From Stereocaulon alpinum (taxonomy: Eukaryota; Ascomycota; Lecanoromycetes; Lecanorales; Stereocaulaceae), in the NCBI GenBank assembly GCA_018257865.1, contig JAEUBA010000003.1:744001-808000 (forward strand): 64,000 nucleotides of DNA, read 5' to 3'. The first letter of the stretch is position 1; each line of letters opens with the position of its first letter. Both the position numbers and the translations under genes were made by a program. This document shows positions 30,945-43,410 of the stretch, one piece after another. The notes below the pieces were generated by a model, which was given only the letters and a program-made list of their open reading frames with translations, was not told the DNA's origin and did no database searches.

Positions 30945-33677
30945 CTATCTTGCTTTCTTCATGAACCTGAACTTCAGCTCATCCTCGCTATCACTATCAG
31001 AATCCTGTACTGCGAATCGCTTCTGCTTCTTAGCTGGCGCGCCATTTCCATAACTGGACCCTAGCCTCTTGCCATTGGAAAGTTGCGACCTGTTACTGCT
31101 CTCATCATTCGGCTCGGTCCGGTCATGGGCTCTTGTTGTCCTCGGGGCCTCAAGATCGATTGACTCGGGCAATTCTCCGTCAATGGCAAGCTCACATGGT
31201 ATTTCGATGGGCTCACTCTTCGCTGTGGAGAATGGCTGGCTTTGGGATTGGGAATGGATGTTGCGATCTTTCTCCTTCCGCTTCTTCTTCGTCCTCTCAG
31301 TTTCCACCCAATATTCTTCACCGATACCGTAGTCTTTTTTCTTGACTTCTTCAAGAGGGACGATGACTGTCGGGCCACGCCTTACTTGAGTCCCTTCTCC
31401 ATGTCGACGAAACTTCTTGAAATTCTTCCTTCCGTTCCAGCGCTCGTCCCAGCGGCTGTTGACCTCGCCGATCAGCTTTCTGCGCTGGGCTTGTTGCGAG
31501 CGCTTCGGTAGCTCCATCTCCTCGATCACTGCGAGGTTCTTCATCTCCTCAACTGTCATACCCTCGAGAGTGTCTCGAAGAATCTCCTCATCTTTTCTTG
31601 CCGCCTTTTCTTCCGCTTCTCGTCTCCCACGCACAGCTTCTTTGACATTAAGTTCCTTTCTTGGTTTTCTTGCTTTCTGTGGTTCAAATTTCTTTTGCGC
31701 AGTATCAAATGATCTTTCACTTGTTACGCCGTTTTGCTGATTTCCCTTTGCTTCCTCTATTCTCCGTCGTTTCATAGCCGCGGCAGCTGGCAGAAGCTTG
31801 TCAATTATTTCCTCTTCTTCCTCCTCTTCAGGCGGCGGCGCAGGTCGCTTCCTAGGGTTCGCAGCCTCGCTCTCACCAGTTTCTTGAATATGAGGATCTA
31901 CCTCCATTACTGAGTCCATGAATGAGGCGGCATTCTGCATCAGTCAGTCCTGCAGCAAGTACCCCGTAGAATACAGCTCACCAAATAACGTTGCGATCTT
32001 CCAGTGTTTCCTACACTGTCCATCTGCGATTCGATAGGCCCAGGCCGAGAAGACGCTGAAGCTGCGAATTCATCGTCATCATCAAAGCCCTTAAAGCGAC
32101 TGACTATAGCGCCTCGAGCGCGAGCACGTTTAGGTGGGGCTATGGAGACCTCTGGCTCTGTAGGCTTGTCGTTTTCCGTGGCATCTTCTGGTACCGCAAT
32201 TGCCTGACCAGCAGCTCCTGCTCTGACTGGGCGTTGGGAAGTAAGAGCTAGAGAATTAGTGGCGGTCAATTTATAATCCGTTTGTGTTAATATCCTTGTC
32301 AGGGTAGTAGCTCACATTCTTCATCCTCTGGTAGAAGGGGCCTCCTAAGCATGCTAGCATCAGTCATCAAGATGGCGTCCATGAACTCGCTCTGTTCAAT
32401 CAGCCGCTGGCCGAGGGCCAAAGATACCTCAGTGTCCAAGTTCGCGGCCCATTCAGCGAAGTCTTTCTTGCCCCTGAATCTTACGACTACTACGCCTTTG
32501 CCTTCACTTCCGTCTTCAAACTCGCCCAGTCCTTTCTCCCCAGCCACGCTCTTGACATAGTGAACAATCTCTTCAGTCGTTGTTTTCCCGGGGTCGAGAG
32601 TGAACTCCAGAGCCTTTCCGCCTCCATTGGTGATAGGTGCCTGTAGTGTTTCAAATTGAGCTGGATCGCAGAAAATGAAGGTATAGCCATCGAAAACGTT
32701 ACTGCGTTCTGGTTTGGGGACGAAGTATTCCGAGGGTCGCTCATTGGGCTCTTTGCTTTTGGCTGGCAAATGTTCTAGAGCATTCGGCCAATTGGTATTG
32801 AAGTCTTCCTCCAGCGGGGAGAGGCTCTCCAATTCATCGAGATTCTCTGGCGTAGTTGCGTAAATCAAAGCATCGATGTATGTTTCTGCCACGATGTGTC
32901 TGGCATTGATGAGAGCTTGTAGACCTTTTGCAGTGTTCCGCTTGCTGCTAACGACGTGGGTGGTTGCACCAATGACGTAAGGAATTATTACCTTGATGTC
33001 CAGATCTTCGAGCCGGGTTCGATATGCTACCAAAGGGTCTTTGCCTGCTTTCATCTCTTTCGAGCTGAGGGAGAAGGTGAAGACAACTGGATGCCATGTA
33101 AGACTACCCCAGCATGTTAGCTATAGCTTCACACATGATGTATCTCATGAGGTCCTTCCCACCGGAATGTGTGCTCCGACTTCCCCAATTTGAAGACATG
33201 CTCATCTTTTCTCAGCACTCGTGTCTCATCCTTGATTCGATCCCCATCGATGACTGAGCCGAATTTGGTGGCTTCGTCCTTAAAGGTGACTTGTGAGCGA
33301 GTACATACGAGGGACTACAGTGGTCAGAAAAAGTTTACTCGACGAATACGCCCTGAAAGAACCTACTCCATCGCCAGGCTTCACATTCGAGACCGTCAAG
33401 GTGAGGTGCTGACGGGAAACAGATTTCTCGTCCTTGAGCTGGAAGCTGGCTATGACATGGTTAGCGTATATCTAAAGGCAAGTAAACAGGTTCAAAGTGG
33501 GAAGAGGTTCTCACAGTTCTTGCCCTTAGGATCTAGTGTTCGCCCAAATAGATACTTCTTACCGGGTCGCAACCATATTGTCTTCCCTGGACGTCCACGT
33601 TAGCCCAACATGTAAGGGTGCCGTTACCATGCCAGCGTACCTGCTAAGATGTTGGTATCACAGTCCAAGGTCCACAT
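30945..33677 (-). CDS. NBS1: Nbs1/Xrs2 (nibrin) subunit of the Mre11-Rad50-Nbs1 complex
   Basis: Seven exons were read: 33677-33641, 33586-33515, 33449-33367, 33314-33163, 33103-32316, 32247-31982 and 31934-30945, giving 783 residues. Nbs1 recruits Mre11-Rad50 to DNA double-strand breaks and activates the ATM/Tel1 kinase. The N-terminus forms only after splicing: MWTLDCDTNILAG joins KTIWLRPGKKYLFGR, then SVSRQHLTL, a complete FHA core (about residues 12-105), then DRIKDETRVLRKDEHVFKLG. A BRCT region follows (IKVIIPYVIGATTHVVSSKRN, ARHIVAETYIDALIY, with a second BRCT-like part around SNVFDGYTFIF). The C-terminal half is disordered and basic, with KKFRRHGEGTQVRRGP and an acidic SDSDSEDELKF tail. 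All seven junctions are GT..AG and in frame. Identification is strong from the FHA-BRCT order. Confidence 0.92.
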
Positions 33678-34248
33678 GGCGCTGTGTCCGGAGCTTTCTG
33701 TAGGCGCTAAGACGGAAGCTTGTTGAGGCAATGTACGCGCGGAACGGTTTCCGACGACGCGTCATGCACGTGATCGATCAAGAAGGCTTCATTCCAAGTC
33801 AAAACGAATAAGCTTTGCGAGTGGAACCAATCCCACACCCTCTCTCGACTCAGCCAACGCGTAAACTTCACGGACTTTCACTCTACGGGCACGTAGACTT
33901 GATTAGATGAGGAGGCTGATTGCTAGTGACAGTACGAAACAGGTGGGAGAAGCTTGAACTGGGGTATCAGGATACAGCGAGGACGTAGAATTGTGATCCT
34001 AGACTATATCAGTGAGCTGAACACTTGGAACGGACTTTTACTGGGAACATCTGGGGCGTGGTCCAGTCAGAGCTAGGCTTCTAGCATTCGCGTGGACGAT
34101 GGAGCTGTAAACTAACGACAAGGCCGTGCCGACGAGCTAAGTTCTGAGTAGTCATTAAAACCAAGCTGGACACTAGCCATGTAACACCATCGCTTGGTCG
34201 TGATGATACAATCATCACGGCCTCAAGAGCAAGTCTACCTTCCAAGCT
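33678..34248. other. Intergenic, NBS1 promoter side
   Basis: 570 bp without a supported gene; nothing further is seen. Confidence 0.4.
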
Positions 34249-34977
34249 TCAAGCCGTCATGTTCGCTGTGTCTGTGACCCCAGGGCCAGTAGATACCGTT
34301 GTAGCATTGTTTTCTCCAACAAGAGATTTAAACAAATCAAGGTAACCTCTCTTATTCGCCAAAGTCTCATTTTCCACAAATATCTCTATACTGAGTGTAG
34401 TTGGACCTACCAATCTCAGGAGCTCTGAAATCCCTCGAAACACTGCCGCTGCCTGGCTGTATTGAATGTCATACCCGGCGCGACTTTTGATTGAGAACCC
34501 TACGCCACGGCCAACAATGGATAGTCCATGCACAGGTATGGGACCGTCGCCTCGGTTGTTTATGACGAGGGAGACGAGTGTGTTTAGTCCGTCAACAATC
34601 GCGCTATCGCAGTCAGTTTGGATGAGCGTTAGATGACGACTGGGATTGATCCTCAATATAATTGGCGGGGTCGTGAATGGAATGACATAGGACGCTACGG
34701 GAAAGTTGTTGGTGCTATTGAGGCTGCTCTATGAGGTATGTCAGCTAAGTTTTTGGTACAGTGACTTGAAGGCGTACTCTGCAGAGACCGAGCGTTGTGA
34801 GAGTGTAAGCGTGCCGCTAGCAAGTGCAGGTGGTGCAGTTTGGCTCAAAGTATATTCGAGGCTTGGTGATGGTGCTTGATAAGGCGAGTTTGGGTTCAAC
34901 GGCGCCACTGCTGCAGCGCCTAGAGAAAGTATTCGCATGAGGAAGATTAGATGGCAGAGCAGTGTGGCGGCATGCAT
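34249..34977 (-). CDS. Putative secreted protein, unknown function (227 aa)
   Basis: Two exons (34977-34760 and 34714-34249) are joined across a 45-bp intron (GTACCA..CAATAG). The protein begins with a hydrophobic signal-peptide-like segment (LLCHLIFLMRILSLGAAAVA) and has no second TM helix. Beta-rich stretches follow (TLVSLVINNRGDGPIPVHGLSIVGRG is one region), with two late N-x-T glycosylation sites. The stretch FPVASYVIPFTTPPIILRIN directly after the junction is in frame with the distal part, which supports the splice. Two nearby AG sites would give the same frame with slightly different residues. No family is recognised. Confidence 0.55.
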
Positions 34978-37284
34978 TGTGAGAGTGCTATGTTGTACTC
35001 TTCACGTCAAATGATCATTTCATATTGAACGGCAGTCCATGCAACATATGCAAGCTCTTATAGGGACACGCATGACTGGATTTGATGCGCGGGTTGTTTC
35101 AGGGGCGAGTGGTAACATGGGCATACGCAGTCCGCGGCTATGCGAGACGATGCAAAAAGAGACAACGTTACTTGATGACCTTCGGGTATTCAGAGATTTG
35201 GACTATTAGAGTATAAAAGAGATTCTGATATATCAAACACATAGCCGAAGAATCCTAGGGTTCCTGAGCTCAGCACAGTCTTTTTAGCTTGAACAAGGCC
35301 GTTAATAGGGGACGGGTCCGAGCTAAGTTGTATACACGGATATTGCTACGCCTTCTGTAATTATCTGAGACAGAGCTATATAGGGGATCCGCCTGTATAG
35401 CAATACGCTTGTTTCACACAGAAACGGTGGTAAGATGCTTATTCGCTGATAAAGAGATCAAATGCAAGCATTGCTGGCAAAATCGTAAGTGAGTCTTGGG
35501 TATATTAATGAAAGTTCCATAGTTAATTTTGTCACCGCCAGCGGCCATAGTCGCATAGCAGGCCGACGCACATAACAGAGGTACTTGGGGAAACTTTGGT
35601 GAGGTAATTCAATCACCATTCCGGCCAGTCATGAGGAGTGAGCAAATGGCGAGAATGAGGAGAGCAACAGACGTTGAATCGTCAACGGTATTCTCCGCCG
35701 CTAAGCCCCGCACTCTGCCTTCCCTATTCCTAGGAGATTACTGTACGTATCCTAATCGAAAAGATCCTCTATTCTGTATCGTAGAGGCTAGCGTGTTCCA
35801 TCGGACAAAGTGCTCATCCAGATGTTCATGGCATTGCTTTTCTTAATGGAAGGCCCAATATCCTTTGATCCATCAAAGTGTGGGTCTGTTCATACCAAAG
35901 ATGCGGGGAATCACAGTGCTGATGTCGGGATAGGTCTGCATGCGACGAGGTGACTCAGCTCAAAACATGCACCTGACATGCGCTATCAGCCCACAGACAT
36001 GCAACAAGAGGGTCCTACCGGGATCAATCTCCACTCGTCGCCTTGCCATGGAGACTGGAATGCATAGTCGCGTAAATGAGTATGAAAGTGAACAAAGCCA
36101 CTTGTGTCGACTCGGCTGTGAGTTACATTCAAGAGGGCCACTACAGTTATGACAAGGCGTGGGGCTGCAGTAGTGGGTCCCGGGACCTGCACGTGTTCGT
36201 TGGCTAAGAGGACCTTCTCTCCCACAGACCATTCAGGATTCAGCACCGCTCGGCTGCATTTGGAGGCGTTACTCATCCATTGACTTTGCCCTTTCCAGAA
36301 AGCTGAGCGCATCGTCGGCCAAGCTTACATACATTGATCGATGTTCAGCTCCTCGTATCTGAAATTTCATGCGCGTTCTAGATCACCCTTTCTACCAAGA
36401 GCTTATTTGGCTGAGCGCGAACGAACAAGCTACGGTAGCGAAAACACGTGCGAATTGCCGATTCTAACCACACAACGAAACCTAGGTAGACTTGCAGAGT
36501 CTTCCCTAAAGACCTCTACAGGCGTGAATTTCACAACACGTACCGTATTAGCCCTGGATATGCCGATAAGATACAAAGGCCTCGCTGAGCATACTCGAGT
36601 CATACCGTAGCATGTCCTGTTCGCCATCTAAACGCCATAGTACCAGAAGAGTAGCAAAGGAGGAGTCTTGACCAATTAGCTCTGAATACCGTATTGGTAA
36701 GTATGCAGCATCAAGACTTGCAGTGCACCAACACCTCGGGCGGGCTCCTTCTAGCTCTGTGGAGCTGTTAAACCGCTTCAAGACTACCAAGCGAGATTTT
36801 AGATGTTATCATTGGCTCCAGGCAGCCAATAGTCTAGCATGGGGTCGCTTGAGGTGTCCGGGCACCGTGTGCGTGAAGATGGAGCACTCGGATCCGCCCA
36901 GATCTGAAGTGGTAAGCCACAGATTGAGCAACTCAGCTGGCTGCCAAGAGCGCCCCAACAAGGTAGACGTATGACCACCACAATCAGACCGATCATCAAA
37001 TGGCTTGAATACTCATGTACCTTGTGACCACAAGTCTCGTATGTGAGGCCGTTAGTGCTTATCCACATGTTTAGGACTGCAAAACGGGTCGTTGGCTCCC
37101 CAGGAACGTTCGACATCAGGCGAATTTGCGCAGCATCATAAAAGGCCTGCGCCTCTTTTCTTCCTCTCTTGAATTCTTATAGTATCTGATATTTAACGGC
37201 TTGTAATCATCTACTCGACCAACTATCTACTTAACATCAATATCAGCATATTTGCAGGCAGTCCTTCGGCAGTAATCCTTGCAG
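34978..37284. other. Gene-poor 2.3-kb stretch
   Basis: No recognisable gene, repeat or RNA was found. Several 60-108-codon frames exist on both strands without motifs. The last 100 bp before 37285 look like the DyP promoter and leader (CT- and TA-rich). Confidence 0.4.
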
Positions 37285-39221
37285 ATGTCTTCCCCTGCCC
37301 CTCCCCCTTTGAAACTCGGAAACATCCAAGGCGACATCTTGTAGGGCTATATGCTCCTGTCGTAATTTCGATGAGGCTTATTGTTTACAGGGCGGGAGGT
37401 CTTCCGAAGAAAACCGAAACATGCTATTTTTTCCGAATCAATGATGCCTACGTCCATGACTTCCGTACGCAGCTCGCCAAGCTCGTGCCCTTAATTACCA
37501 GCACCGCCGAGGTCCTCGATGACCAGCGAAAGCAGCTCGCTCAGAACAAGAAAGATGCGGCAGAGAAGAAAATCACGCCGCCGCTCTTGAAAATGTGTGG
37601 TGTCAACATATCCTTTAGCACGAAAGGACTCAAAAAGGTTGGTCAGGCTGTTTAGATCTCTGGACGGTGAAGCCTTGCATGTCACTAATTATAGATCACC
37701 ATCCCCACAGATGGGTATCACGGACGAGATCGGTGACGCTGCCTTCGATACAGGCATGCTCTCTGGCGCGAAGGCCCTCGGTGACATCGGACACTCGCCA
37801 CCCAACGGCCAATTCGATCCTGATTGGGTGCCTGCTTTCAAGCAAGAGATTCACGGCTTGATCTTGATCACTGGCGATAGTTTTGCCACAGCCGCTGAAA
37901 AGCTAGCAGAGATTGAGCACATCTTCCGTGTTAAAGCGCAGAATCCAATTATTCATGAAGTAATCCGCCTCGTCGGAGACGTCCGGTCGGGAAAAGAAAA
38001 GGGCCACGAGCAGTTCGTATCTCCTTGTTCCCTCCCGGGGCTTGCAAACGCTGACATCTGGCCATAGTTTCGGTTTCCAGGATGGCATTTCGAACCCGGC
38101 AGTCAAAGAGGTTGATGCCAAGCCCAACCCTGGCCAACAGGTGATACCCCAGGGTATAATCCTCTGTGGCCGTCCTGGCGATGCACCCACACTGGGCACC
38201 CCAGCCGTGCCTGTTCAACGGCCGTCCTGGGCTCTAGATGGGAGCTTTCTTTCTTTCCGCTATCTTTTCCAACTCGTCCCCGAATTCAACAAATTCCTAA
38301 AGGACAATCCTATCACTATTACTGGTCTCACCCATGAGCAGGGTAGTGAGCTCCTTGGGGCTCGCCTTGTCGGGCGATGGAAGAGCGGTACGTACTTCTT
38401 TATAATCATTCGTAGATATCGACCTTACTGAATATGATACCCTCGAGCAGGTGCGCCGGTTGATCTCGCACCACTGCATGACGATCCCGTCCTCGGGCAA
38501 GACCCACTTCGCAACAACGACTTTCACTACACCTTCCCCGACGACCAGCAGACGCAAACAAGATGTCCGTTCGCGGCCCATCTCCGCAAGACAAACCCTC
38601 GAGGCGACCTAGACCAATTCGGGCCAAATGCTCTGACACCCCATCGTATCATACGCAGCGGTATTGCATTCGGACCCGAGGTTACTCCTGCCGAAGCTGC
38701 TTCGGAAAGAACTCAATTGCCACGCGGCCTCTTGTTCATAGCTTACCAAAGTAACATCGAACAAGGATTTCAATTCGTCCAACAATGTAGGCAACCCTCT
38801 CCTCAATGACTTCTGAAGGGCGATTGTTGACACTGTCCAAGCCTGGTCGAACAACACAAAATTCCCGCCTGCAAAGCCTGCGAGCGAAGTCCCCGGGTTC
38901 GACCCAATTGTGAGTCTTTCCTTCCCATACTCTGTTTCGATACACAGAGAGTGTCTTGTGTGCACAGAATCCTTAGGCACTGGATCTAGAATGTAATCTT
39001 TCTCATGGATAGAGAATGCTGATTGAAAGCGCTTTCAGATCGGTCAAACCAATGATGGTGGTGTGCGGACGCTGTCGGGCACAAATCCCAATAGCCAGAC
39101 CACCAATCTTAATTTAAACAAGCAGTGGGTTGTGCCGAAAGGAGGCGAATACTTCTTCTCGCCCTCGATCCCTGCGCTCAGAGATACATTCGCACTGGCA
39201 AAGCCGGCGGGCGAACTCTGA
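37285..39221 (+). CDS. DyP-type (dye-decolourising) heme peroxidase
   Basis: Seven exons (37285-37340, 37391-37637, 37711-38012, 38068-38387, 38451-38786, 38842-38909, 39039-39221) give 503 residues. DyP peroxidases oxidise bulky dyes, phenolics and lignin-like substrates with H2O2. The catalytic motif HFGFQDGISNPA (GxxDG with the distal Asp, about residue 206) is formed exactly by the third splice. Later come CPFAAHLRKTNPR, containing the proximal heme-ligand His and conserved Arg, and GLLFIAYQSNIEQGFQFVQQ with SWSNNTKFPP after a splice. The end is GGEYFFSPSIPALRDTFALA. The start MSSPAPPPLKLGNIQGDIL has no signal peptide, unlike many secreted basidiomycete DyPs, so an intracellular enzyme is likely. 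One donor (GTTGGT at 37638) is weak; the others are usual. The gene looks intact. Confidence 0.93.
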
Positions 39222-39805
39222 TGTTGATGTAAGACTCGCACTGAAAGTTGGGTTTAAAATTCGCCAAAGTCCTTTGAGCACTTCTTGATTTGGATTAATG
39301 ATGGCGTCCTTGGAGGCCGTTAGGAAATGCCTTCACCGCTGTGAATGATCATCGTCTATTATACCACACCTAGCTTGTCGGGATACATTTGTCCCAGCCT
39401 TTCACTTCGCAAATCATGACTGAGAATGAATGAATGATTAAGAAAATACATTGAGTACACAACGCAATCTATAGTTGTGAAACCTTTCACCCCATCAAGC
39501 TCATCATGTCAGAGTATATGTCCAAAGTGGACCTCAATAGTGTAGCAATGATAAGAGAATGACACAAGAAAGGGGCTAACATGAGATGAACGGAGACCCC
39601 CAAAGACGTTCGAAAGTAAACACAAGCTAGACAACGGCCACTAAGCCCCACAATCCGCCGCAAAGACCGCCGCCGGGTAACGTTGCCCCTCCGACTGAAA
39701 GTACCCTAAATATCCCACCTGACAGCTTGAACCACCCAGCTCGATAACCTCCACAGCTACTTTCCCATCCATAACTTACATAGAAATTCCACACACCACC
39801 CCAAC
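39222..39805. other. Intergenic, DyP 3' flank and RPEL-gene promoter
   Basis: 580 bp without a supported gene. The 60 bp before the RPEL start are rich in CA and CT, as expected for a leader. Confidence 0.4.
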
Positions 39806-40365
39806 ATGGCGCCTGAAAACACAAACCCCAACGTCGACACGACGCCCCTATCCCCCATCGAGCGCCAAGAATCCCTCGAGAAACACCTCCAGATGCGCCC
39901 CGACGCTCAAGATCTCAAGAACAGGAATATCTTGCCTCAGAGTAATGCTGCACCGTAAGATATCCAAGTTTTCTGCCGTATGGCCTGGGAAAAAGGTGGG
40001 CTCAAAGGTTGATATGTTGTGTCAGGGCGCTTCAAGCGACTCAGCATGAGCTGGAGAGGCAGCAGGCTATTGATAGCTTGAAGAAGGGGTTGGATAGAAG
40101 GCCTGAGAAGGAGGAGTTAGTTGAGCGTACGTCGAACATCAGAGCTCGCTACTATGCCATTTGATCATACTGATAATGGTTTGTTCGGGCAGGCAATATC
40201 CTCCCTGACTCTACAGCCGCACCTTCGCTACAGGGACAGCAGCGCGAGCTGGCTAAGCATATGCGTGCTGATAGCCTTGAGCATAAGCTCCAGCAGCGGC
40301 CAAAGCCGGAAGAGTTGTTGAAGGAGGGCATATTGGATGAGGATCCTACATCGCCTACAGAATAA
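39806..40365 (+). CDS. RPEL-repeat protein (three RPEL motifs)
   Basis: Three exons (39806-39954, 40026-40126, 40193-40365) give 140 residues. Three RPEL motifs occupy almost the whole protein: LEKHLQMRPDAQDLKNRNIL, LKKGLDRRPEKEELVERNIL and LEHKLQQRPKPEELLKEGIL. The second and third are each completed across an intron. RPEL motifs bind G-actin in animal MRTF and Phactr proteins; small fungal proteins made only of RPEL repeats are known, but their role is unclear. The flanking regions are charged and the end is acidic. The gene converges with the TRAX gene. Confidence 0.88.
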
Positions 40366-40542
40366 TGAATAGGATATCGATATGGGAGGAATCGATAAAG
40401 GAAGATGGCGTTGTCTACGAAGATGATCAATACCAAGAGCAGGCCTCAAGGTGGCGTTGTGCATTGATAGCTAACAACCGGAATGCTACAAACGAGCTTC
40501 AGATTGCTTGGGGTTCATACGAGCTCATTGCACACCACATGC

Positions 40543-41477
40543 TCAATAACTCTCCACCTCCCTCCCTACCTCCCCACCACCCCCCAGATCAGGCACCCAC
40601 CCCTTCGGTCTCTCCCTCCCCCTTATGATCATCCCATACACCGCCGTCTCCACTTTCTCCACGCACGTCCTCATAACCTCCATCTTCTTCTCCACATCCC
40701 TTTTCAACGGCGTGAAATCCTTGCCCCTAGACGTCGTATCCAAGCTTTCGAAACAGGTTCTTAACGACCGCAAATCTGTCAATATATCCCTACCCTCACC
40801 CCTCTCTTCACCCTCTGCAGGCACCCCTCGCGGTAACGCCCCACTCGTAGCCATACTCGTAATCGCAAATCTCATCAACTCTCCCACTAGGTCGAACAAT
40901 CCCAAAACATAATCATCTTCCGTCAACCTCACACCCTGGGGAAACCTCGCTTGTGCGTCTGCAAACGTGATGAGTTGTTGTGTCTCGAGATAGTGCTGGA
41001 AGGATATCGCTTCGATGTATTCTTGGATTCCGGCGGAGATGTTGCGCTGGTAGCGCCAGCTGTTTAGACCTTGGAGATCGGGGGTTATGGAGGCGAAGAG
41101 GGAGGTTATTTGGGTGTGGCGGGGGATATTTTCTTTGCTGACGGGTGGGGGAAGGGGGGTGCGGAGGGTGCGGACGCTGGGGGGTGGGGTTTTAGTGAAT
41201 GTATGGAGAGGGGGGGGATGAAGAATGCTTGTGAGCGGCGTACCGTTGTAGTGTGAAGATCCTAGTATCCGGTGAGCTTCGTCCTCTATCCGTGAGTGTA
41301 TAGTGCTCACATCTTCTTACTCAAAGCGGTGATGTCTCTTGATGCTTTGATGATGCGTTCGCGGCGATCGTGGTGTTCGTCTAGTTCGGCGCGGAAGGTC
41401 TCGAACATGGGCATGAAGGGCGAGACTGGAGGTGCAGATATATCCTCGTCGCTGCGGGGATGCTTGGTGCCTGCCAT
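40543..41477 (-). CDS. Translin-associated factor X (TRAX)/translin family protein
   Basis: Three exons (41477-41311, 41261-41244, 41176-40543) give 272 residues. The second exon is an 18-bp micro-exon that encodes part of MIFTLQR and completes the helix RDITALSKK-MIFTLQR-VRTL. Family hallmarks are RAELDEHHDRRERIIKASRD, LNSWRYQRNISAGIQEYIEA, ISFQHYLETQQLITF, DDYVLGLFDLVGELMRFAI and KVETAVYGMIIRGRERPK. The spacing and the YVLGLFDLTGEL-like block fit TRAX better than translin. With translin, TRAX forms the C3PO-type RNase ring; the catalytic acids would lie around the EYIEA and DLVGELMR helices. The start MAGTKHPRSDEDI is supported by the neighbouring family sequence. The protein's length matches the family. 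Confidence 0.9.
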
Positions 41478-42569
41478 TGCTGGCTAGGAATCGTTTGCGA
41501 TTGATGGATGATGGTCAAGGATGTCCATCAAGAACATCCCTACATGAAGATTGAGCTTGCTTTAGCCGGCTCATGTCATCGCCGGGACGCTTTTAGGGGC
41601 CGTGTGGCCTAAAAAAGCTTGAGACGGATGTCGTGGCTTCCGTCTCTCATCCTTCCATTTCACTCCCTATCACTACCACAACAATCCAGGAAGGGTTAAG
41701 AGCATCATCGGAACAAAGGCATCTTCCTCTCCCGTCTGTCTCAGAACTTTAATGATCAAGCTGCATCATATGCATCAAGGAAGGCACAGCCTCTCAATCT
41801 TACTGCCAAGTGGGCTTGGTCCATGATGTTGCGAGCCTACATAGAATTGAGCGATGAACGCTAGATGTCTTTTATTGACTACTCCATTCTTGCATTCGTC
41901 GAGCATGCGCGTCTTTTCCTACTCACGAGAGACAATTTCTTTGGCCGATGCACTCAAGACGAAGGCTATGCTAATGTATAGTTCTACGCCGCGTGCTGCG
42001 CGCTCTCATTGAGCGATTCAATTGTCCACATTATGCATTTTGAGATCCTATCGGACACCCCGATGAAACATCAGAGTCATTTCGAAGCATCTCTACCAAT
42101 GAATATCTATCAAGCGGTGTCCGTAGGATTTCCGACTAATGTATCAATCTATTTGGTGGCTGTGGATGATCATAGGCTGCTGTGCTAATGGCCTGAAACC
42201 CGGAGCGCCCACCCAAAATATCCCAACCCGGGAATACGGCAGCCCACTTGAAACGTTGGAAAAGCTACGCCATGCTTGCGTCTCAGCATGTTTGATGTGG
42301 AAGCTTTTACAAGATGCATCATGTTCTCGCAGTTCTTCTGATCTGATCTCATCGTTTTTTTCTACTCGTGTCGAAAGAGATCATTCTGCGAGCGATCTTC
42401 GGAAAGGATTGCGAGGATCTCCGTTCAATCCTAGGCCCGTGAGGTTCTTGGTCCTCTAGGAACGAGTACCTTGGGCGTCAAGATCGGTTTCAACAGGTTC
42501 CTGGATCCTGCGAATGGAGTAGGCTGCACGAATACGATATAGTTCCCCAGTACTCCTCGTTGCAACAGC
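41478..42569. other. Intergenic, no gene seen
   Basis: 1.1 kb without a supported gene. A 106-codon plus frame at 42139 begins with a hydrophobic stretch, but it has no family signature. Confidence 0.4.
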
Positions 42570-43410
42570 ATGCTCTATGCCTCGCAGAACCTCAATATGC
42601 ATACTGTTTCTTCTCTTTTAGTCTTTCTCCTAGCTGGTCTGGGCTATGGTCAGCTACCAACGTGCTATCACTCTGATGGGTCCAAGACTGCCGACTTTCC
42701 TTGCGACCCCCATGCCGCTGTGAGTGCTTGTTGCCCGGCAAATTATACATGTCAGACCAATCTGTACTGCTCTCTTGGAAACACGGATTACGTTGGATCT
42801 TGCACCGATAGAAATTGGGGCAGCCCTGCTTGCCCCTTCAATCTAGGTAAGCTACTACATTGATTTACATTCATGAACAAGCACTAACAGCGAACTCATA
42901 GATGATTCGCATTTCAACGGCACTCTCAATACGACCACTTGCAATGATGGCACCATGTGCCCCTCTTCTAAGAACGAAACCTGCTGCCACAATCATCAAG
43001 GGATCAGAGAGATCATGTTCCATTACAACAAGCCGTTTCCGTCTAATTCGGCAGATCTACCTGCGTATTATGCCACATTGACCTCGAGCTCCACAAATAC
43101 CCAATTGACTTCCCCAACCGCTCGTTCTAACGGACAACCAACGCCATCTGCAGCCAGTGCAGCTGCGTCCACGGCCACTCCAACGACTACGCCGATCCCA
43201 TCCGGTGGCTCCAGTCGTATAAGCCCTGGCACAGTCGCTGGTCTAGGCATTGGGGCCGCTGTCTTCATCTGGATATTCGCATGTCTGCTATACTTCTACA
43301 TCAGCAACAGAGGAACCAGGAAACCTCGTCATTGGTATAGGGATAGTCACCCGGCTGCCTCCAGACAGAGGAGACACGGGAAGAAATATTACCAAATTAG
43401 GACTGTGTAG
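42570..43410 (+). CDS. Cys-rich surface protein with signal peptide, Ser/Thr stalk and TM segment
   Basis: Two exons (42570-42846 and 42902-43410) give 261 residues. A second in-frame ATG at 42597 gives the cleaner signal peptide (MHTVSSLLVFLLAGLGYG) and may be the true start. The ectodomain has an ordered Cys pattern: CYHSDGSKTADFPCDPHAAV, SACCPANYTCQTNLYC, GSCTDRNW, ACPFNL, then after the intron CNDGTMC and TCCH. A Ser/Thr/Pro-rich stalk (about residues 150-195) leads to a TM helix (GTVAGLGIGAAVFIWIFACLLYFY) and a short basic cytosolic tail. This architecture is that of fungal wall-stress-sensor-like or adhesin-like proteins. The gene at 48928 is a paralogue with the same Cys spacing and an intron at the matching position. 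Confidence 0.75.
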
